The position numbers and the translations under genes were made by a program. A stretch of 64,000 bases of DNA from assembly GCF_020176955.2 (NCBI RefSeq), contig NZ_JAIUCZ020000002.1:558001-622000 (forward strand). The letters are read 5' to 3'. Positions 36,425 to 46,417 of the stretch are shown here, one piece after another. Below the pieces are notes generated by a model, which was not told where the DNA came from, made no database searches, and saw only the letters and a program-made list of their open reading frames with translations. The stretch is from Nocardia sp. alder85J. GTDB lineage: Bacteria > Actinomycetota > Actinomycetes > Mycobacteriales > Mycobacteriaceae. Numbering within the stretch: the first letter of the stretch is position 1; every line of letters starts with the position of its first letter.

Positions 36425-37410
36425 GTCCGCGGCGCCTCGATGCGGAGGATCTCCGACAGCGGCAACCGGGGCGTGGGCTCGGGCTCCGCACCGCCCTCGG
36501 GTGCGGAGCCGATCCGCACCAGCACCTGCGGTTGTGCGGTACCGCCGACGAGTTCGCGGATGATCGCGCGGCTGCGGGAAGATTCGACCAGGTGGGTCAG
36601 CGGACAGGTCGCATACCCGGCCACGGTGGCTTCCAGCAGCAGGGTCGACAGGGCCTGCCCGCAGCGCAGCACGTCCTCGGCGCTGTCGGTATCGGTGGAC
36701 AGCGCGACCAGCACCGACCGGTCCGCGATCTGCTCGGTGCGCCGCGAGGCTCGGGTGGTGGCGGGCAGCGTGCGGCCCACCGGGACTCGCGCCTGTTCCT
36801 CGGCAGTGGTCAGCGCGGTCGCCGGGATACCGGTCCTGTCGACGACATGTCCTGTCCACCACTGCAATTCGGCCTGATACCCGGAGTCGTAGCGACGCAG
36901 TTCGGCGGTCAGCCGGGAGGCGTGGGCCAGTTTCCGGCGACTGTCCTCGGGCAGGACGTCGATCGCCGCCTCCGCGGGGGCGATGATCGAGCGCAGCACG
37001 GTCTCGAAATCGTTCCAGTTCTCCGGTGCCGCGAACGGCAGCCGATCGGTACGGCGGCGCACGATCGCGTCGGCGCGATCACGGTCGGCATCGGTGACCA
37101 CGGCCGAGGGAGCGAAGCGGACCGTCGCCAGGTGCTCCCGGCGATTCGGATCCGGGAGCCAGGCGACTCCGGCCCGCCACCCGGCCGCCGCCAGCGCGGC
37201 ACGCAAGTGCCCGACGGCGATACCGCAACCGAGGATCAGTTGCCGCCCGGTGGCGTCGGTGCCCGGCAGCGACCGCTCACGAGCGGCGAACAACCGCAGA
37301 GTGGTGCCGTCGAAAAACCACTGCCAGGGCTGGCTGTTGTGCAACGAGGGAGCGCGCCCGGCCAGCAGGACCGCTTTCTGGACAACTTCTGCGGAAGGGA
37401 CGTCGTTCAT
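36421..37410 (-). CDS. Acg-family nitroreductase-like protein (copy 2)
   Basis: Protein of 329 residues with GRAPSLHNSQPWQW, YQAELQWWTGH, CPLTHLVE and PQVLVRIGSAPEGG, the same plan as copy 1 and nearly the same as copy 3 at the right edge. Related to Acg/Rv3131 of the mycobacterial DosR regulon; predicted flavin binder. The ATG at 37410 follows GTGGAGAATC. Box at 37441-37454 upstream. Confidence 0.88.
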   Translation of the reverse strand: MNDVPSAEVVQKAVLLAGRAPSLHNSQPWQWFFDGTTLRLFAARERSLPGTDATGRQLILGCGIAVGHLRAALAAAGWRAGVAWLPDPNRREHLATVRFAPSAVVTDADRDRADAIVRRRTDRLPFAAPENWNDFETVLRSIIAPAEAAIDVLPEDSRRKLAHASRLTAELRRYDSGYQAELQWWTGHVVDRTGIPATALTTAEEQARVPVGRTLPATTRASRRTEQIADRSVLVALSTDTDSAEDVLRCGQALSTLLLEATVAGYATCPLTHLVESSRSRAIIRELVGGTAQPQVLVRIGSAPEGGAEPEPTPRLPLSEILRIEAPRT

Positions 37411-37440
37411 GATTCTCCACGGTAGAAGGCCCGGCCGGCC

Positions 37441-37454
37441 GGGCCGAGAGTCCA
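37441..37454 (-). promoter_or_regulatory. DosR-like box before nitroreductase copy 2
   Basis: Plus strand GGGCCGAGAGTCCA; minus-strand reading TGGACTCTCGGCCC is 12 of 14. It ends 31 bp upstream of the start codon. Confidence 0.6.
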
Positions 37455-37530
37455 AGGACCCCGATTACCGGGAACCATGACCGGGCATCGCGGCCACCGG
37501 TGCGGTGACCGCGGGGTGACCGGATTCGAC

Positions 37531-37563
37531 GCGATCGGCGGGCGTGAGCCCGGCGCCGATCGC
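37531..37563 (-). terminator. Hairpin after the MgtA-type ATPase gene
   Basis: Perfect 10-bp arms GCGATCGGCG and CGCCGATCGC around a shorter inner GGC/GCC stem. It lies 17 bp past the ATPase stop on the minus strand, with no T-run. Confidence 0.45.
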
Positions 37564-37579
37564 CCGGCGCGGCAACCGG

Positions 37580-40225
37580 TCACGCCGTCGGCGGAACGGC
37601 GGGCCGGTGGACGGTGAACCCGGCCGCGCGTCGGCGGAGCCGATGCCCGGCGGTCCGCGCGCGGCGCCGGGACACCCGCGGCTGAGCTCGGAAGAACCAG
37701 TGCTTGGCGGCCTCGGCGAGGATCAGATAGACCACGATCATCAGCGCGAGTGTCGCGAAGAACGTCGCGGGCAGGGGAGTGAAGCCGAGGTCGCGGGCGA
37801 CGGGGGTGGCCGGGAGCAGGGCGCCGACCCCGACCGCGCCGAGTGCGGCCAGCAGCATCGGGACGGAGGGGTGGCTGCGGAAGAACGGGGTGCGGCGGGT
37901 GCGGATGACGAACAGCACCAGTGTCTGGGTGGCCAGCGATTCGACGAACCAGGCTGTGTGGAACAGGTTTTCACCGGCATGGAAGCCCCACATCATGACG
38001 CCGAAGGTCACGAAATCGAAGATGGAGCTGATCGGCCCGAACACCAGCATGAACCGCTGGATCAGCCCGATGTCCCAGCGCGCCGGCCGGGCCAGTTGCT
38101 CCGGATCGACGGTGTCGGTGGGGATGGCGAGCTGGCTCGCGTCGTAGAGCAGATTGTTCAGCAGGATCTGCGAGGGCAGCATCGGCAGGAACGGCAGGAA
38201 CGCCGACGCCCCGGCCGCGCTGAACATGTTCCCGAAATTGCTCGAGGTGCCCATCAGGATGTACTTCATGGTGTTGGCGAACACCCGCCGTCCCTGGGTG
38301 ACACCGTCGGCCAGCACGTCGAGATCCTTCTCCAGGAGCACCACGTCGGCGGCGTCCTTGGCCACGTCGGTGGCGGAGTCGACGGAGATCCCGACATCGG
38401 CGGCGTGCAGTGCCAGCGCATCGTTCACGCCGTCGCCCAGGAAGGCGACATCGACGCCCAGGCCACGCTGCGCCCGCACGATCCGCGCCTTCTGCTCCGG
38501 ACTCACTCGCGCGAATATCGTTGCCGTGGGCAGTATCTCGGCCAGCTGCCGATCGTCGAGCCGATCCAGGTCGGCGCCGGTCAGCGCCTGCCCGGGCGGC
38601 AGGCCGAGTTCGGCGCACACCCGGGCCGCCACCGCCGGATTGTCACCGGTGACCACCTTCACCACGACCCCGAGATCGGCCAGCCGGGTGAGCGCATGAC
38701 GCGCGGTCTTCTTCGGCGGATCCAGAAAGACCAGCAGACCGCGGAACTCCAGTCCGGTCTCCTCGGCCGCGGTCAGCTGCCGCGCGCCGGGCGCGGCGCG
38801 GCGGGTGGCGACAGCCACCACGCGATGGCCCGCGGCGAACTCCGCATCCAGCATCGTGCGCGCCGAATCCGGAACCGTGGCGCAGCGCGCCAGCACCTCC
38901 TCCGGCGCCCCCTTGGTGACGACCAACGCCTGATCATCGAGCACGGCGAGCACGGACACCAGCCGCCGGACGTGGTCGAACGGCAGCACGGCCGGGCGGA
39001 CGTACGCGGCGGCCGCCTGCCGCGGCGCCATCGGCGCGGCCCACAGCGCGGTGTCCAGCGGGTCGCCGCCGGCCAGCGCGCCGTCGTGGATCAGCGCGTC
39101 CGTGCAGACCATGCCGAGCGTCGCGACCTCGTCGCTGTCGGTCCCGTCGGCCGCCACCGCACGCATGAATTCGATCCTCCCCTCGGTGAGGGTGCCGGTC
39201 TTGTCGGTGAACAGCACCTCGACATCGCCGAGATCCTCGATACAGACCAGCCGCTTCACCAGCACCTTCTGCTGCGCCAGCAGCCGCGAGCCGGCCGCCA
39301 GGCTGGTGGAGACCACCGCGGGCAGCAACTGCGGCGAGATTCCGACGGCGATGGCCAGCGAGAACATCAACGCGTCGAGCAACGGCCGATGCAGCACCAG
39401 GTTCACGGCGAAGATCCCGATGGTGAGCACTGCCGCCACCCGCACCAGCAACATCGAGAACCGGCGCAGCCCCACCTGGAATTCGGTCTCCGGCGCTCGT
39501 TCGGCCAGGCCGGCCGCGATCCGCCCGAACTCGGTGTGGCCACCGGTGGCGACCACCACCCCCCGGCCGTGGCCCCCGGCCACGATGGTCCCCATCAACG
39601 CGCAGCACGACAGATCGGCGAGCGCGGTCGTATCCGGCACCGGGGTGACCGATTTGGACACCGGCACCGCCTCCCCGGTCAGCACCGATTCGTCGCACTG
39701 CAAGCCGTTCACGTCCAGCAGCCGGATATCCGCCGGAATCAGCTCACCCGAACGCAATTCGACGATATCGCCGGGGACCAGCGCGGTCAGGTCGACCGAC
39801 CGCGCGGCGCCGTCGCGGAGCGCCACGACCTGGTGCCGGATGCGATCGTGCAGCGCCTCGGCCGCCTGCTCGGCCCGGAATTCGTTCACGGTACCGAGAC
39901 CGACCGACACGGCGACGATCACCCCGATCACCACCGCATCGCTGCGCTCGCCCAGGACGAACGACACGATCGCGGTACCCAGTAACAGCAACAACAGCGG
40001 AGAACGCAACTGCCGCAACAACACCGGCGCCAACTGCGCATGATGCGACCGCACCGCGTTCGGGCCGTGCCGCCGCAACCGTGCCGCCGCTTCTGATCCG
40101 GTGAGCCCCTCACCCGTGGCGCCGAGAGTCGCGAGGACGGCGGGACCGGGTAGCGTCGCGGCCCCTGCCGCGGTGAGTTCCCCGGCTCGGTCGCGTGGCG
40201 AGTCGGTGGTGGTCACACGGTTCAT
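37580..40225 (-). CDS. Magnesium-type P3B ATPase (MgtA-like)
   Basis: Membrane pump of 881 residues. It has TGEAVPVS in the actuator domain, AVGISPQLLPAVVSTSLA before the phosphorylation motif DKTGTLTEGRIEF (about 341), GDGVNDALAL, and the P3B-specific C-terminal block NLLYDASQLAIPTDTVD. These place it with Mg2+-transporting MgtA/MgtB rather than with the two P2 pumps of this window. The ATG at 40225 has AGGA upstream; the reading to 40321 covers the divergent promoter. Divergent from the OtsB1-like gene with 122 bp between, which carries two DosR-like boxes. Confidence 0.9.
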   Translation of the reverse strand: MNRVTTTDSPRDRAGELTAAGAATLPGPAVLATLGATGEGLTGSEAAARLRRHGPNAVRSHHAQLAPVLLRQLRSPLLLLLLGTAIVSFVLGERSDAVVIGVIVAVSVGLGTVNEFRAEQAAEALHDRIRHQVVALRDGAARSVDLTALVPGDIVELRSGELIPADIRLLDVNGLQCDESVLTGEAVPVSKSVTPVPDTTALADLSCCALMGTIVAGGHGRGVVVATGGHTEFGRIAAGLAERAPETEFQVGLRRFSMLLVRVAAVLTIGIFAVNLVLHRPLLDALMFSLAIAVGISPQLLPAVVSTSLAAGSRLLAQQKVLVKRLVCIEDLGDVEVLFTDKTGTLTEGRIEFMRAVAADGTDSDEVATLGMVCTDALIHDGALAGGDPLDTALWAAPMAPRQAAAAYVRPAVLPFDHVRRLVSVLAVLDDQALVVTKGAPEEVLARCATVPDSARTMLDAEFAAGHRVVAVATRRAAPGARQLTAAEETGLEFRGLLVFLDPPKKTARHALTRLADLGVVVKVVTGDNPAVAARVCAELGLPPGQALTGADLDRLDDRQLAEILPTATIFARVSPEQKARIVRAQRGLGVDVAFLGDGVNDALALHAADVGISVDSATDVAKDAADVVLLEKDLDVLADGVTQGRRVFANTMKYILMGTSSNFGNMFSAAGASAFLPFLPMLPSQILLNNLLYDASQLAIPTDTVDPEQLARPARWDIGLIQRFMLVFGPISSIFDFVTFGVMMWGFHAGENLFHTAWFVESLATQTLVLFVIRTRRTPFFRSHPSVPMLLAALGAVGVGALLPATPVARDLGFTPLPATFFATLALMIVVYLILAEAAKHWFFRAQPRVSRRRARTAGHRLRRRAAGFTVHRPAVPPTA

Positions 40226-40262
40226 TTGTCCAATCCTGCCCAGCGGTGTGCGCCGCACGCTA

Positions 40263-40311
40263 GGGACCAACGGCTCACGGCCCCGGGCGCCGGATCGAGG
40301 ACTTGTGGCCC
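40263..40311. promoter_or_regulatory. Two DosR-like boxes in a divergent promoter
   Basis: GGGACCAACGGCTC (40263-40276, 10/14) lies nearer the MgtA-like gene and AGGACTTGTGGCCC (40298-40311, 11/14) nearer the OtsB1-like gene. Each may serve one direction. The core AGGGACCAACGGC of the first recurs exactly at 61016-61028. Confidence 0.5.
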
Positions 40312-40347
40312 TTGGGGGCATGGTGGCAGAAGGGCGAGGGTGGCAGC

Positions 40348-43300
40348 ATGGACAGGGACATGGCGCCGGTGACGATCGATGCGCGGCGATACGATGCGGT
40401 GCTCTTCGATATGGACGGCGTGGTCACCGACAGCGCGTCCATCCACACCGCGGCGTGGACCGAATTGTTCGACGAATTCCTTGCCCGCCGCGCTCCGGCC
40501 CCGGGCGAGGACACCACCCCCTTCACCGGAGCCGACTACCTGCGCTGGGTCGACGGGAAGCCCCGCTACGCGGGGGTCCACGACTTTCTCGCCGCGCGGG
40601 GGATAGCACTGCCCTGGGGTGATCCGCAGGACAGCGGTGACCAGCTCACCGTGTGCGCGCTGGGTAACCACAAGGACCGCCTGTTCCTCGACCGGGTGGC
40701 GCGCGACGGTGTCCCGGTGTTCGAATCCACGGTCGCTCTGGTGCGGCGGCTACAGGCCGCCGGGCTGGGCACGGCGGTGTTCTCCGCGAGCCGTAACTCC
40801 GCGGAGGTACTGCGTGCCGCGGGCGTCGGCGAGTTGTTCCCGGTCCGCGTCGACGGCGTGGTCGCCGAGGAGCTGGCGCTGCCGGGGAAACCCGATCCGG
40901 CGATGTTGCTCGAGGCGGTCCGCCGGCTCGGCGTCGCCCCGGAACGCGCCGTGGTCGTCGAGGATTCCGAGGCCGGCGTGCATGCCGGCCGGGCGGGCGG
41001 CTTCGGTCTGGTGATCGGCGTCGACCGCGCCGGGCACGCCACCCGGTTGCACACCGAGGGCGCCGACGTCGTCGTCGGTGATCTGGCGGACGTCGATGTC
41101 CGGGGCGGTTTCGATCGCCTCTCGCAGTTACCCGATGCGCTGGACTCGTGGGCACAGATCGGCGATCTCCTGGATACCGAGAAGGTCGCGGTCCTGCTCG
41201 ACTTCGACGGGACATTGTCGGAGATCGTGGCCGATCCGGCGGCGGCGACGCCGGCCGACGGTATGGCCCGGACACTGTCGCGACTGGCCGCCGAATGTCC
41301 GGTCGCCATCGTCAGCGGGCGCGAACTGGCGGACCTCCGGGCCCGGGTCGACGTCGAAGGTCTCTGGTACGCCGGGTGTCACGGATTCGAACTGCTCGCG
41401 CCCGACGGGACCGTCCATGTCCACGAGGCGGCCCCGGATGCCGAGCGCGCACTGGCCGCCGCTGCCCGGCAGTTGCGTGACGAGCTGGCGGCCGTGCCCG
41501 GAGTTCGAGTGGAGCACAAGCGATTCGCCGTCGCGGTTCATTATCGGCAGGTCGAACCGGCCCGCGTCGGCGCGGTGATCGCGGCCGTGCACGGCCGGGC
41601 CGACGACAGCGGCCTGCGATTGACCTTCGGGCGCAAGGTAGCCGAACTGCGGCCGGATCTGGAGTGGGACAAGGGCACTGCGCTGCGCTGGATCCTGGAC
41701 CACCTGGCGGCCGCGGTACTGCCGATCTATGTCGGTGACGACCTCACCGACGAGGACGCCTTCGACGCGGTCGTGGCGGACGGGCTGGGCATCGCGGTCC
41801 GCCAGGACGAGAGCGGTGACCGGCCCACCGCTGCCCGCTACGTGCTGGGCGGGCCACCCGAGGTCGGGCAATTGCTCGACGGTCTGGTGACGCTCCTGTT
41901 CGAGGAGCTGGAGATTCCGGCGTCATCGTCGTGGCTGCTCGCCTACGACGGCTACGACCCGGCCACCGAGCGGCTGCGCGAGGCCTTGTGCACCGTCGGC
42001 AACGGGTACCTCGCCGCTCGTGGCGCCGCGCCGGAATCGGTTGCGGGTGAGCATCATTACCCCGGAACCTATGTGGCCGGGATCTACAACCGGCTCACCG
42101 ACGAGATCGGTGGCCGCAGTGTCGAGAACGAGAGCCTGGTCAACCTGCCCAACTGGCTGCCGGTGACCTTCCGCATCGACGGCGGCCCGTGGTTCGATCT
42201 CGACGCCGTCGAAATCCTGTCCTATCGACAAGAATTCGATCTGCGCCGGGCGCTGCTGACCCGGCGGTTCCGGATCCGTGACGTCGCCGGGCGGGTCACC
42301 GCGGTGACCCAGCGCCGCTTCGCGTCCATGCACGCCCCGCATCTGTGCGCACTGGAAACCCGGATCACCGCGGAGAATTGGGCCGGGCGGCTCGACCTCC
42401 GCGCCACCGTCGACGGCAACATCCGCAACACCCTGGTGGCGCGATACCGGGATCTGTCGGATCGGCACCTCGAACCGGTCGCAACCCGCGAGCTGTCCGC
42501 CGATACGGTCTTGATGACGGTGTGCACCAACCGATCCCGAATTCCCATCGCTGTCGCCGCCCGCGACACGGTGTCCCGCGGCGGTGAGATGCCCGCTGCC
42601 GAAACACGATTGGTCGACGAGGGTGGTGTGATCGGTCATATCCGCTCGGTCGAGGCCGCACCGGGTGATTCGATCGTCCTGGAGAAGGTGGTCGCCGTCG
42701 TCACCGGACGTGACCACGGCGTCTCGGCACCGGCCGACGACGCGGCGCGGTGGCTGGCCACGGCCGGCGGCTTCACGGACCTGCTCGCCGCCCACGGCCT
42801 GGCCTGGTCGAACGTGTGGGATCGGTTGCGTATCGACCTCGACGACGGCGAGCACGCGCTGCGGGTGATGCGGCTGCACATGTTGCATCTGGTCCAGACC
42901 TTGTCACCGCACACCGCCGATCTCGACGTCGGCGTTCCCGCTCGTGGCCTGCACGGAGAGGCGTACCGGGGCCACATCTTCTGGGACGAATTGTTCGTGT
43001 TCCCACTACTCAATCCCCGCCTCCCGATACTGACCAGATCATTGCTGCGATACCGCTACCGGCGGCTGCCCGAGGCCCGGCGCGCCGCCGCTGTCGCGGG
43101 CCTGAAAGGTGCGTTGTTCCCCTGGCAGTCCGGCAGCGACGGCCGCGAGGAGAGCCAGTCCCTGCACCTGAACCCCTTGTCGGGACACTGGCATCCCGAT
43201 CCGAGTCACCGCGCCTATCACATCGGTGGCGCGGTGGCCTACAACGTCTGGCAGCACTGCCAGGTCACCGGCGACGTCGAATTCCTCGCCGCATACGGCG

Positions 43301-44328
43301 CCGAATTGCTGGTCGAGATCGCCCGCTGCTGGGCGACTCTCGCCGAATACGACCCGGACACGGACCGCTATCACCTGCGCGGGGTGATCGGCCCCGACGA
43401 ATTCCATTCCGGATACCCGGCCGCCCCGCTCGACGGCGTCGACGACAACGCCTACACGAACATCATGGCCGTCTGGACCATCTGCCACGCCCAGCAGGCC
43501 CTGGCCCGGCTGGCGCCACGCGACCGCGCCCGCCTGCTCGAATCGCTCGGAGTCGATCCGGCCGAACTCGGCCATTGGGATGCGGTGAGCCGCCGCATGA
43601 CGATCCCGTTCCACGACGGTGTGATCAGCCAATTCGCCGGCTACGAGCAATTGACGGAACTGGACTGGGACCGGTACCGCAGCACCTACCCGGACATTCA
43701 GCGGCTGGACCGAATCCTCGAGTCCGAAGGCGACGACATCAACCGCTACCGCGCCGGGAAGCAGGCCGATGTCCTCATGCTGTTCTACCTCATGTCGGCC
43801 GACGAACTCCGAGAGATTCTGCACCGCCTGGGCTACGAATTACCCGGCGAGATGATCCCCCGAACCATCGACTACTACCTGGCCCGCACCTCCCACGGCT
43901 CCACGCTCAGCGCGGTGGTGCACGCGTGGGTGCTGGCGCGAGCCAACCGCTCTCGCGCCATGCAGTTCTTCGAACAGGTCCTCGACTCCGATATCGCCGA
44001 CATCCAGGGCGGCACCACCGAGGAAGGGATTCATCTGGGCGCCATGGCGGGCAGTGTCGATCTGGTCCAGCGCTGCTTCTCGGGCCTGGAGATCCGTGAC
44101 GACCGATTGATCCTCGACCCTCACTGGCCCCCCGAACTGGGCGGACTCACCTTCCCGATCGTGTACCGCGGCCATCGGCTGACCGTGCGCATCGACACCC
44201 GGCGGGTCGAGGTCCGTTCCGACCCCGGCGTCGCGCTTCCGGTCGAGATCCATTGCGCCGGAAGGATGCAACGCCTCGCCCCGGGCGCTGTCGTCCGCTG
44301 GGCGGCGCCGGATCCGATACCCGGGTAG
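40348..44328 (+). CDS. otsB1: OtsB1-like three-domain protein: HAD, trehalose-phosphatase, GH65
   Basis: Protein of 1326 residues, practically the length of M. tuberculosis OtsB1 (Rv2006), also DosR-regulated. Domains: beta-phosphoglucomutase-like HAD (about 10-250, VLFDMDGVVTDSA), trehalose-6-phosphatase-like HAD (about 275-515, VLLDFDGTLSEIV, GDDLTDEDAFDAV), and glycoside hydrolase family 65 disaccharide phosphorylase (about 530-1326, with the catalytic Glu in GVIGPDEFHSGYP near 1014). A chain able to remove phosphate from trehalose-6-P, phosphorolyse the disaccharide and isomerise glucose-1-P is conceivable, but activity of the actinobacterial forms is uncertain. The ATG at 40348 follows GAGGGTGGCAGC. 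Confidence 0.93.
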   Translation: MDRDMAPVTIDARRYDAVLFDMDGVVTDSASIHTAAWTELFDEFLARRAPAPGEDTTPFTGADYLRWVDGKPRYAGVHDFLAARGIALPWGDPQDSGDQLTVCALGNHKDRLFLDRVARDGVPVFESTVALVRRLQAAGLGTAVFSASRNSAEVLRAAGVGELFPVRVDGVVAEELALPGKPDPAMLLEAVRRLGVAPERAVVVEDSEAGVHAGRAGGFGLVIGVDRAGHATRLHTEGADVVVGDLADVDVRGGFDRLSQLPDALDSWAQIGDLLDTEKVAVLLDFDGTLSEIVADPAAATPADGMARTLSRLAAECPVAIVSGRELADLRARVDVEGLWYAGCHGFELLAPDGTVHVHEAAPDAERALAAAARQLRDELAAVPGVRVEHKRFAVAVHYRQVEPARVGAVIAAVHGRADDSGLRLTFGRKVAELRPDLEWDKGTALRWILDHLAAAVLPIYVGDDLTDEDAFDAVVADGLGIAVRQDESGDRPTAARYVLGGPPEVGQLLDGLVTLLFEELEIPASSSWLLAYDGYDPATERLREALCTVGNGYLAARGAAPESVAGEHHYPGTYVAGIYNRLTDEIGGRSVENESLVNLPNWLPVTFRIDGGPWFDLDAVEILSYRQEFDLRRALLTRRFRIRDVAGRVTAVTQRRFASMHAPHLCALETRITAENWAGRLDLRATVDGNIRNTLVARYRDLSDRHLEPVATRELSADTVLMTVCTNRSRIPIAVAARDTVSRGGEMPAAETRLVDEGGVIGHIRSVEAAPGDSIVLEKVVAVVTGRDHGVSAPADDAARWLATAGGFTDLLAAHGLAWSNVWDRLRIDLDDGEHALRVMRLHMLHLVQTLSPHTADLDVGVPARGLHGEAYRGHIFWDELFVFPLLNPRLPILTRSLLRYRYRRLPEARRAAAVAGLKGALFPWQSGSDGREESQSLHLNPLSGHWHPDPSHRAYHIGGAVAYNVWQHCQVTGDVEFLAAYGAELLVEIARCWATLAEYDPDTDRYHLRGVIGPDEFHSGYPAAPLDGVDDNAYTNIMAVWTICHAQQALARLAPRDRARLLESLGVDPAELGHWDAVSRRMTIPFHDGVISQFAGYEQLTELDWDRYRSTYPDIQRLDRILESEGDDINRYRAGKQADVLMLFYLMSADELREILHRLGYELPGEMIPRTIDYYLARTSHGSTLSAVVHAWVLARANRSRAMQFFEQVLDSDIADIQGGTTEEGIHLGAMAGSVDLVQRCFSGLEIRDDRLILDPHWPPELGGLTFPIVYRGHRLTVRIDTRRVEVRSDPGVALPVEIHCAGRMQRLAPGAVVRWAAPDPIPG

Positions 44329-44456
44329 ACCGGGCCGACCGCCAACCCTTCCACACCATGGACGGTCGATGAATTCCTCGCGGAGCCACGCCATCGGTTC
44401 CGAGATCGAATATCGTCGCCGGTGTCCGGCCCGTGAACGTGTCAGGAGCGCCCGCC

Positions 44457-45707
44457 ATGGCCTCGTCCAGCCCTCGGTTGTCGCGCCGGCTCGGCACCGG
44501 TGACGCGGTGGTGATCGGGCTCGGATCCATGATCGGGGCAGGTATTTTCGCCGCTCTCGCCCCGGCGGCGGCAGCCGCGGGGTCCGGGCTGCTGATCGGC
44601 CTGGCGCTCGCGGCGGTCGTCGCCTACTGCAACGCCACCTCCTCCGCGCGGCTCGCCGCCCGATACCCGTCCTCCGGCGGCACCTACGTCTACGGCCGCG
44701 AACGCCTCGGCGAATTCTGGGGCTACCTGGCCGGGTGGGCATTCCTGATCGGAAAGACCGCCTCGTGCGCGGCCATGGCCCTGACCGCCGGCACCTACCT
44801 GTGGCCGAGCCGTGCCCACGAGGTGGCCGTCGCCGCCGTGGTGGTGGTGACCGCGGTGAACTATCGCGGTGTGCAGAAATCGGCACTGGCGACCCGCGTG
44901 ATCGTGGTCATCGTCCTCGCCGTGCTCGCAGCGGTCGTCGTCACCGCACTCACCTCCCCGGTTTCCCATGCTCGACATCTGGCGATCGGCGCCGATGCCT
45001 CGGCAGCCGGGGTCGTGCAGGCAGCGGCGCTGTTGTTCTTCGCCTTCGCCGGCTACGCGCGCATCGCCACCCTCGGCGAGGAGGTCCGCGACCCCGCCCG
45101 CACCATCCCGCGCGCGATTCCGATCGCCCTGGCCGTGACATTGGTGGTCTACACGACGGTCGCGATCGCCGCCCTGTCCGTCCTCGGCCCGCACGCATTG
45201 GGCTCCACAGCAACACCTTTGACAGAAACGGTCCGCATCGCCGGTATGTCCGGGCTGGTCCCGGTGGTCCGGGCCGGCGCCGCCGTCGCCGCCCTGGGGT
45301 CGCTGCTGGCGCTGATCCTCGGCGTGTCGCGAACCACCTTGGCCATGGCCCGCGACCGGCACCTGCCCCACCTCCTCGCTGCCGTGCACCCCCGTTTCGA
45401 CGTACCCCACCGTGCCGAGCTGGCCATCGGCGCCCTTGTCGCGATCCTCACCGCGACCACCGACCTGCGCGGCGCAATCGGCTTCTCCTCCTTCGGGGTG
45501 CTGGTCTACTACGCCATCGCCAACGCCTCCGCGTGGACCCTGACGCCCGCGGAAGGCCGCCCGCCACTGGCGATCCCCGCTCTCGGCCTCACCGGCTGCC
45601 TGGCCCTCGCCTGCACTCTGCCCACCGCCTCGGTCCTGTCCGGCGCGGCCGTTCTCGCCGTAGGCGTGTTGGTCTACGCCGCCCGCCGGCGACCGGCCCG
45701 GCAGTAA
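44457..45707 (+). CDS. APC-family amino acid permease
   Basis: Integral membrane transporter of 416 residues, about 11-12 helices. The first helix has GLGSMIGAGIFAAL, the substrate-binding glycine motif of the amino acid-polyamine-organocation family, followed by the conserved SARYPSSGGTYVYGRERLG-like segment and helix 6 FFAFAGYARIATLGEE. M. tuberculosis Rv1999c, in its DosR cluster, is comparable. ATG at 44457 has AGGAG nine bases upstream and is preferred over GTG at 44433. Substrate unknown. Confidence 0.9.
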   Translation: MASSSPRLSRRLGTGDAVVIGLGSMIGAGIFAALAPAAAAAGSGLLIGLALAAVVAYCNATSSARLAARYPSSGGTYVYGRERLGEFWGYLAGWAFLIGKTASCAAMALTAGTYLWPSRAHEVAVAAVVVVTAVNYRGVQKSALATRVIVVIVLAVLAAVVVTALTSPVSHARHLAIGADASAAGVVQAAALLFFAFAGYARIATLGEEVRDPARTIPRAIPIALAVTLVVYTTVAIAALSVLGPHALGSTATPLTETVRIAGMSGLVPVVRAGAAVAALGSLLALILGVSRTTLAMARDRHLPHLLAAVHPRFDVPHRAELAIGALVAILTATTDLRGAIGFSSFGVLVYYAIANASAWTLTPAEGRPPLAIPALGLTGCLALACTLPTASVLSGAAVLAVGVLVYAARRRPARQ

Positions 45708-45824
45708 TGCGGTGTGGGCATCGGACAGCGGTGGGCGCACAACCTGTGTCTCCGATGGTCGGCTGTGCGGCAGAGGCCGGTCGGCGATGCCTGCCGCCAG
45801 CCGTGGTCGGCGCCGAGCCGATCG

Positions 45825-46121
45825 TCATGGTCGGCGCTGCGGGTTCGACAGCACCTGTGCGACCGCCTCGCCCCGCTCGGTCAGCCGGATCGGCCCGCGG
45901 CCGGTCAGAGGGTCGTCCCAGCTGCCATGGTCACCGCCGGTGAGGAGTCCGTGGGCGGCGATCAGGCGCAGTGCGGACGCCAGATCCGTCCCCTGCGCCC
46001 GGACGAGTCTGGCCAGCAGCGCTGTGGTGCAGCCGGACTCGGACAGCAGGTCGAGGATCTCGACGACATGGCGATGGGATACCAGTTCATCCAGCACCGT
46101 GTTGTCGTGATCGCCGTACAT
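45825..46121 (-). CDS. Small winged-helix-like regulator (hypothetical)
   Basis: Ninety-eight residues. The pattern VVEILDLLSESGCTTALLARLV, then ALRLIAAHGLLTGGDHG and RGPIRLTERGEAVAQVL, resembles a compact winged-helix (MarR/HxlR/PadR-like) without extra domains. ATG at 46121 has GGAG ten bases upstream; the reading to 46211 is not needed. Divergent from the DUF2254 gene. No specific family could be named. Confidence 0.6.
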   Translation of the reverse strand: MYGDHDNTVLDELVSHRHVVEILDLLSESGCTTALLARLVRAQGTDLASALRLIAAHGLLTGGDHGSWDDPLTGRGPIRLTERGEAVAQVLSNPQRRP

Positions 46122-46417
46122 CCGGAGCGTCTCCTCGCTGTCCGGAACCAGAGCCGGACCGGAATCGGACGTTAGGCGGCGCCGGCGCGGTCGACGGCTG
46201 CCTTGACGCACTCTTGATGGCTTCCACCTGCATATCGAACGAGTTCCGTACGGTTCGAGGCGTGGGACCCTCCGGTCGGACCTGTCCTCGTCACCCGCGG
46301 CAGGGGTGGCCGCGAGAGCAGCTCACCGGCGCGGTGCCCGGTAGTATGGGGCTTTGTATCGAGGAGAGCCGGGAAGCCTGGTCGGCGTAGCGACAATCAG
46401 CCGCGCGGAGGCCCGAA
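46122..46417. other. Divergent intergenic region without a gene
   Basis: About 300 bp between the winged-helix gene and the DUF2254 gene. It holds a weak GGGACC half-site at 46264, a possible -10 element TAGTAT at 46342-46347, and a G/C-rich leader (about 46355-46417) that can pair with itself. I do not recognise a riboswitch class. Confidence 0.35.

Noticed and set aside
37544..39985. 813-codon plus-strand frame opposite the MgtA-like gene
   Set aside because: Low-complexity Gly/Arg/His/Gln sequence, no motif; shadow of the ATPase.
46342..46417. Possible riboswitch in the DUF2254 leader
   Set aside because: Could pair with itself, but the conserved cores of the classes I can recall (cobalamin, M-box, ydaO, yybP-ykoY) are absent.
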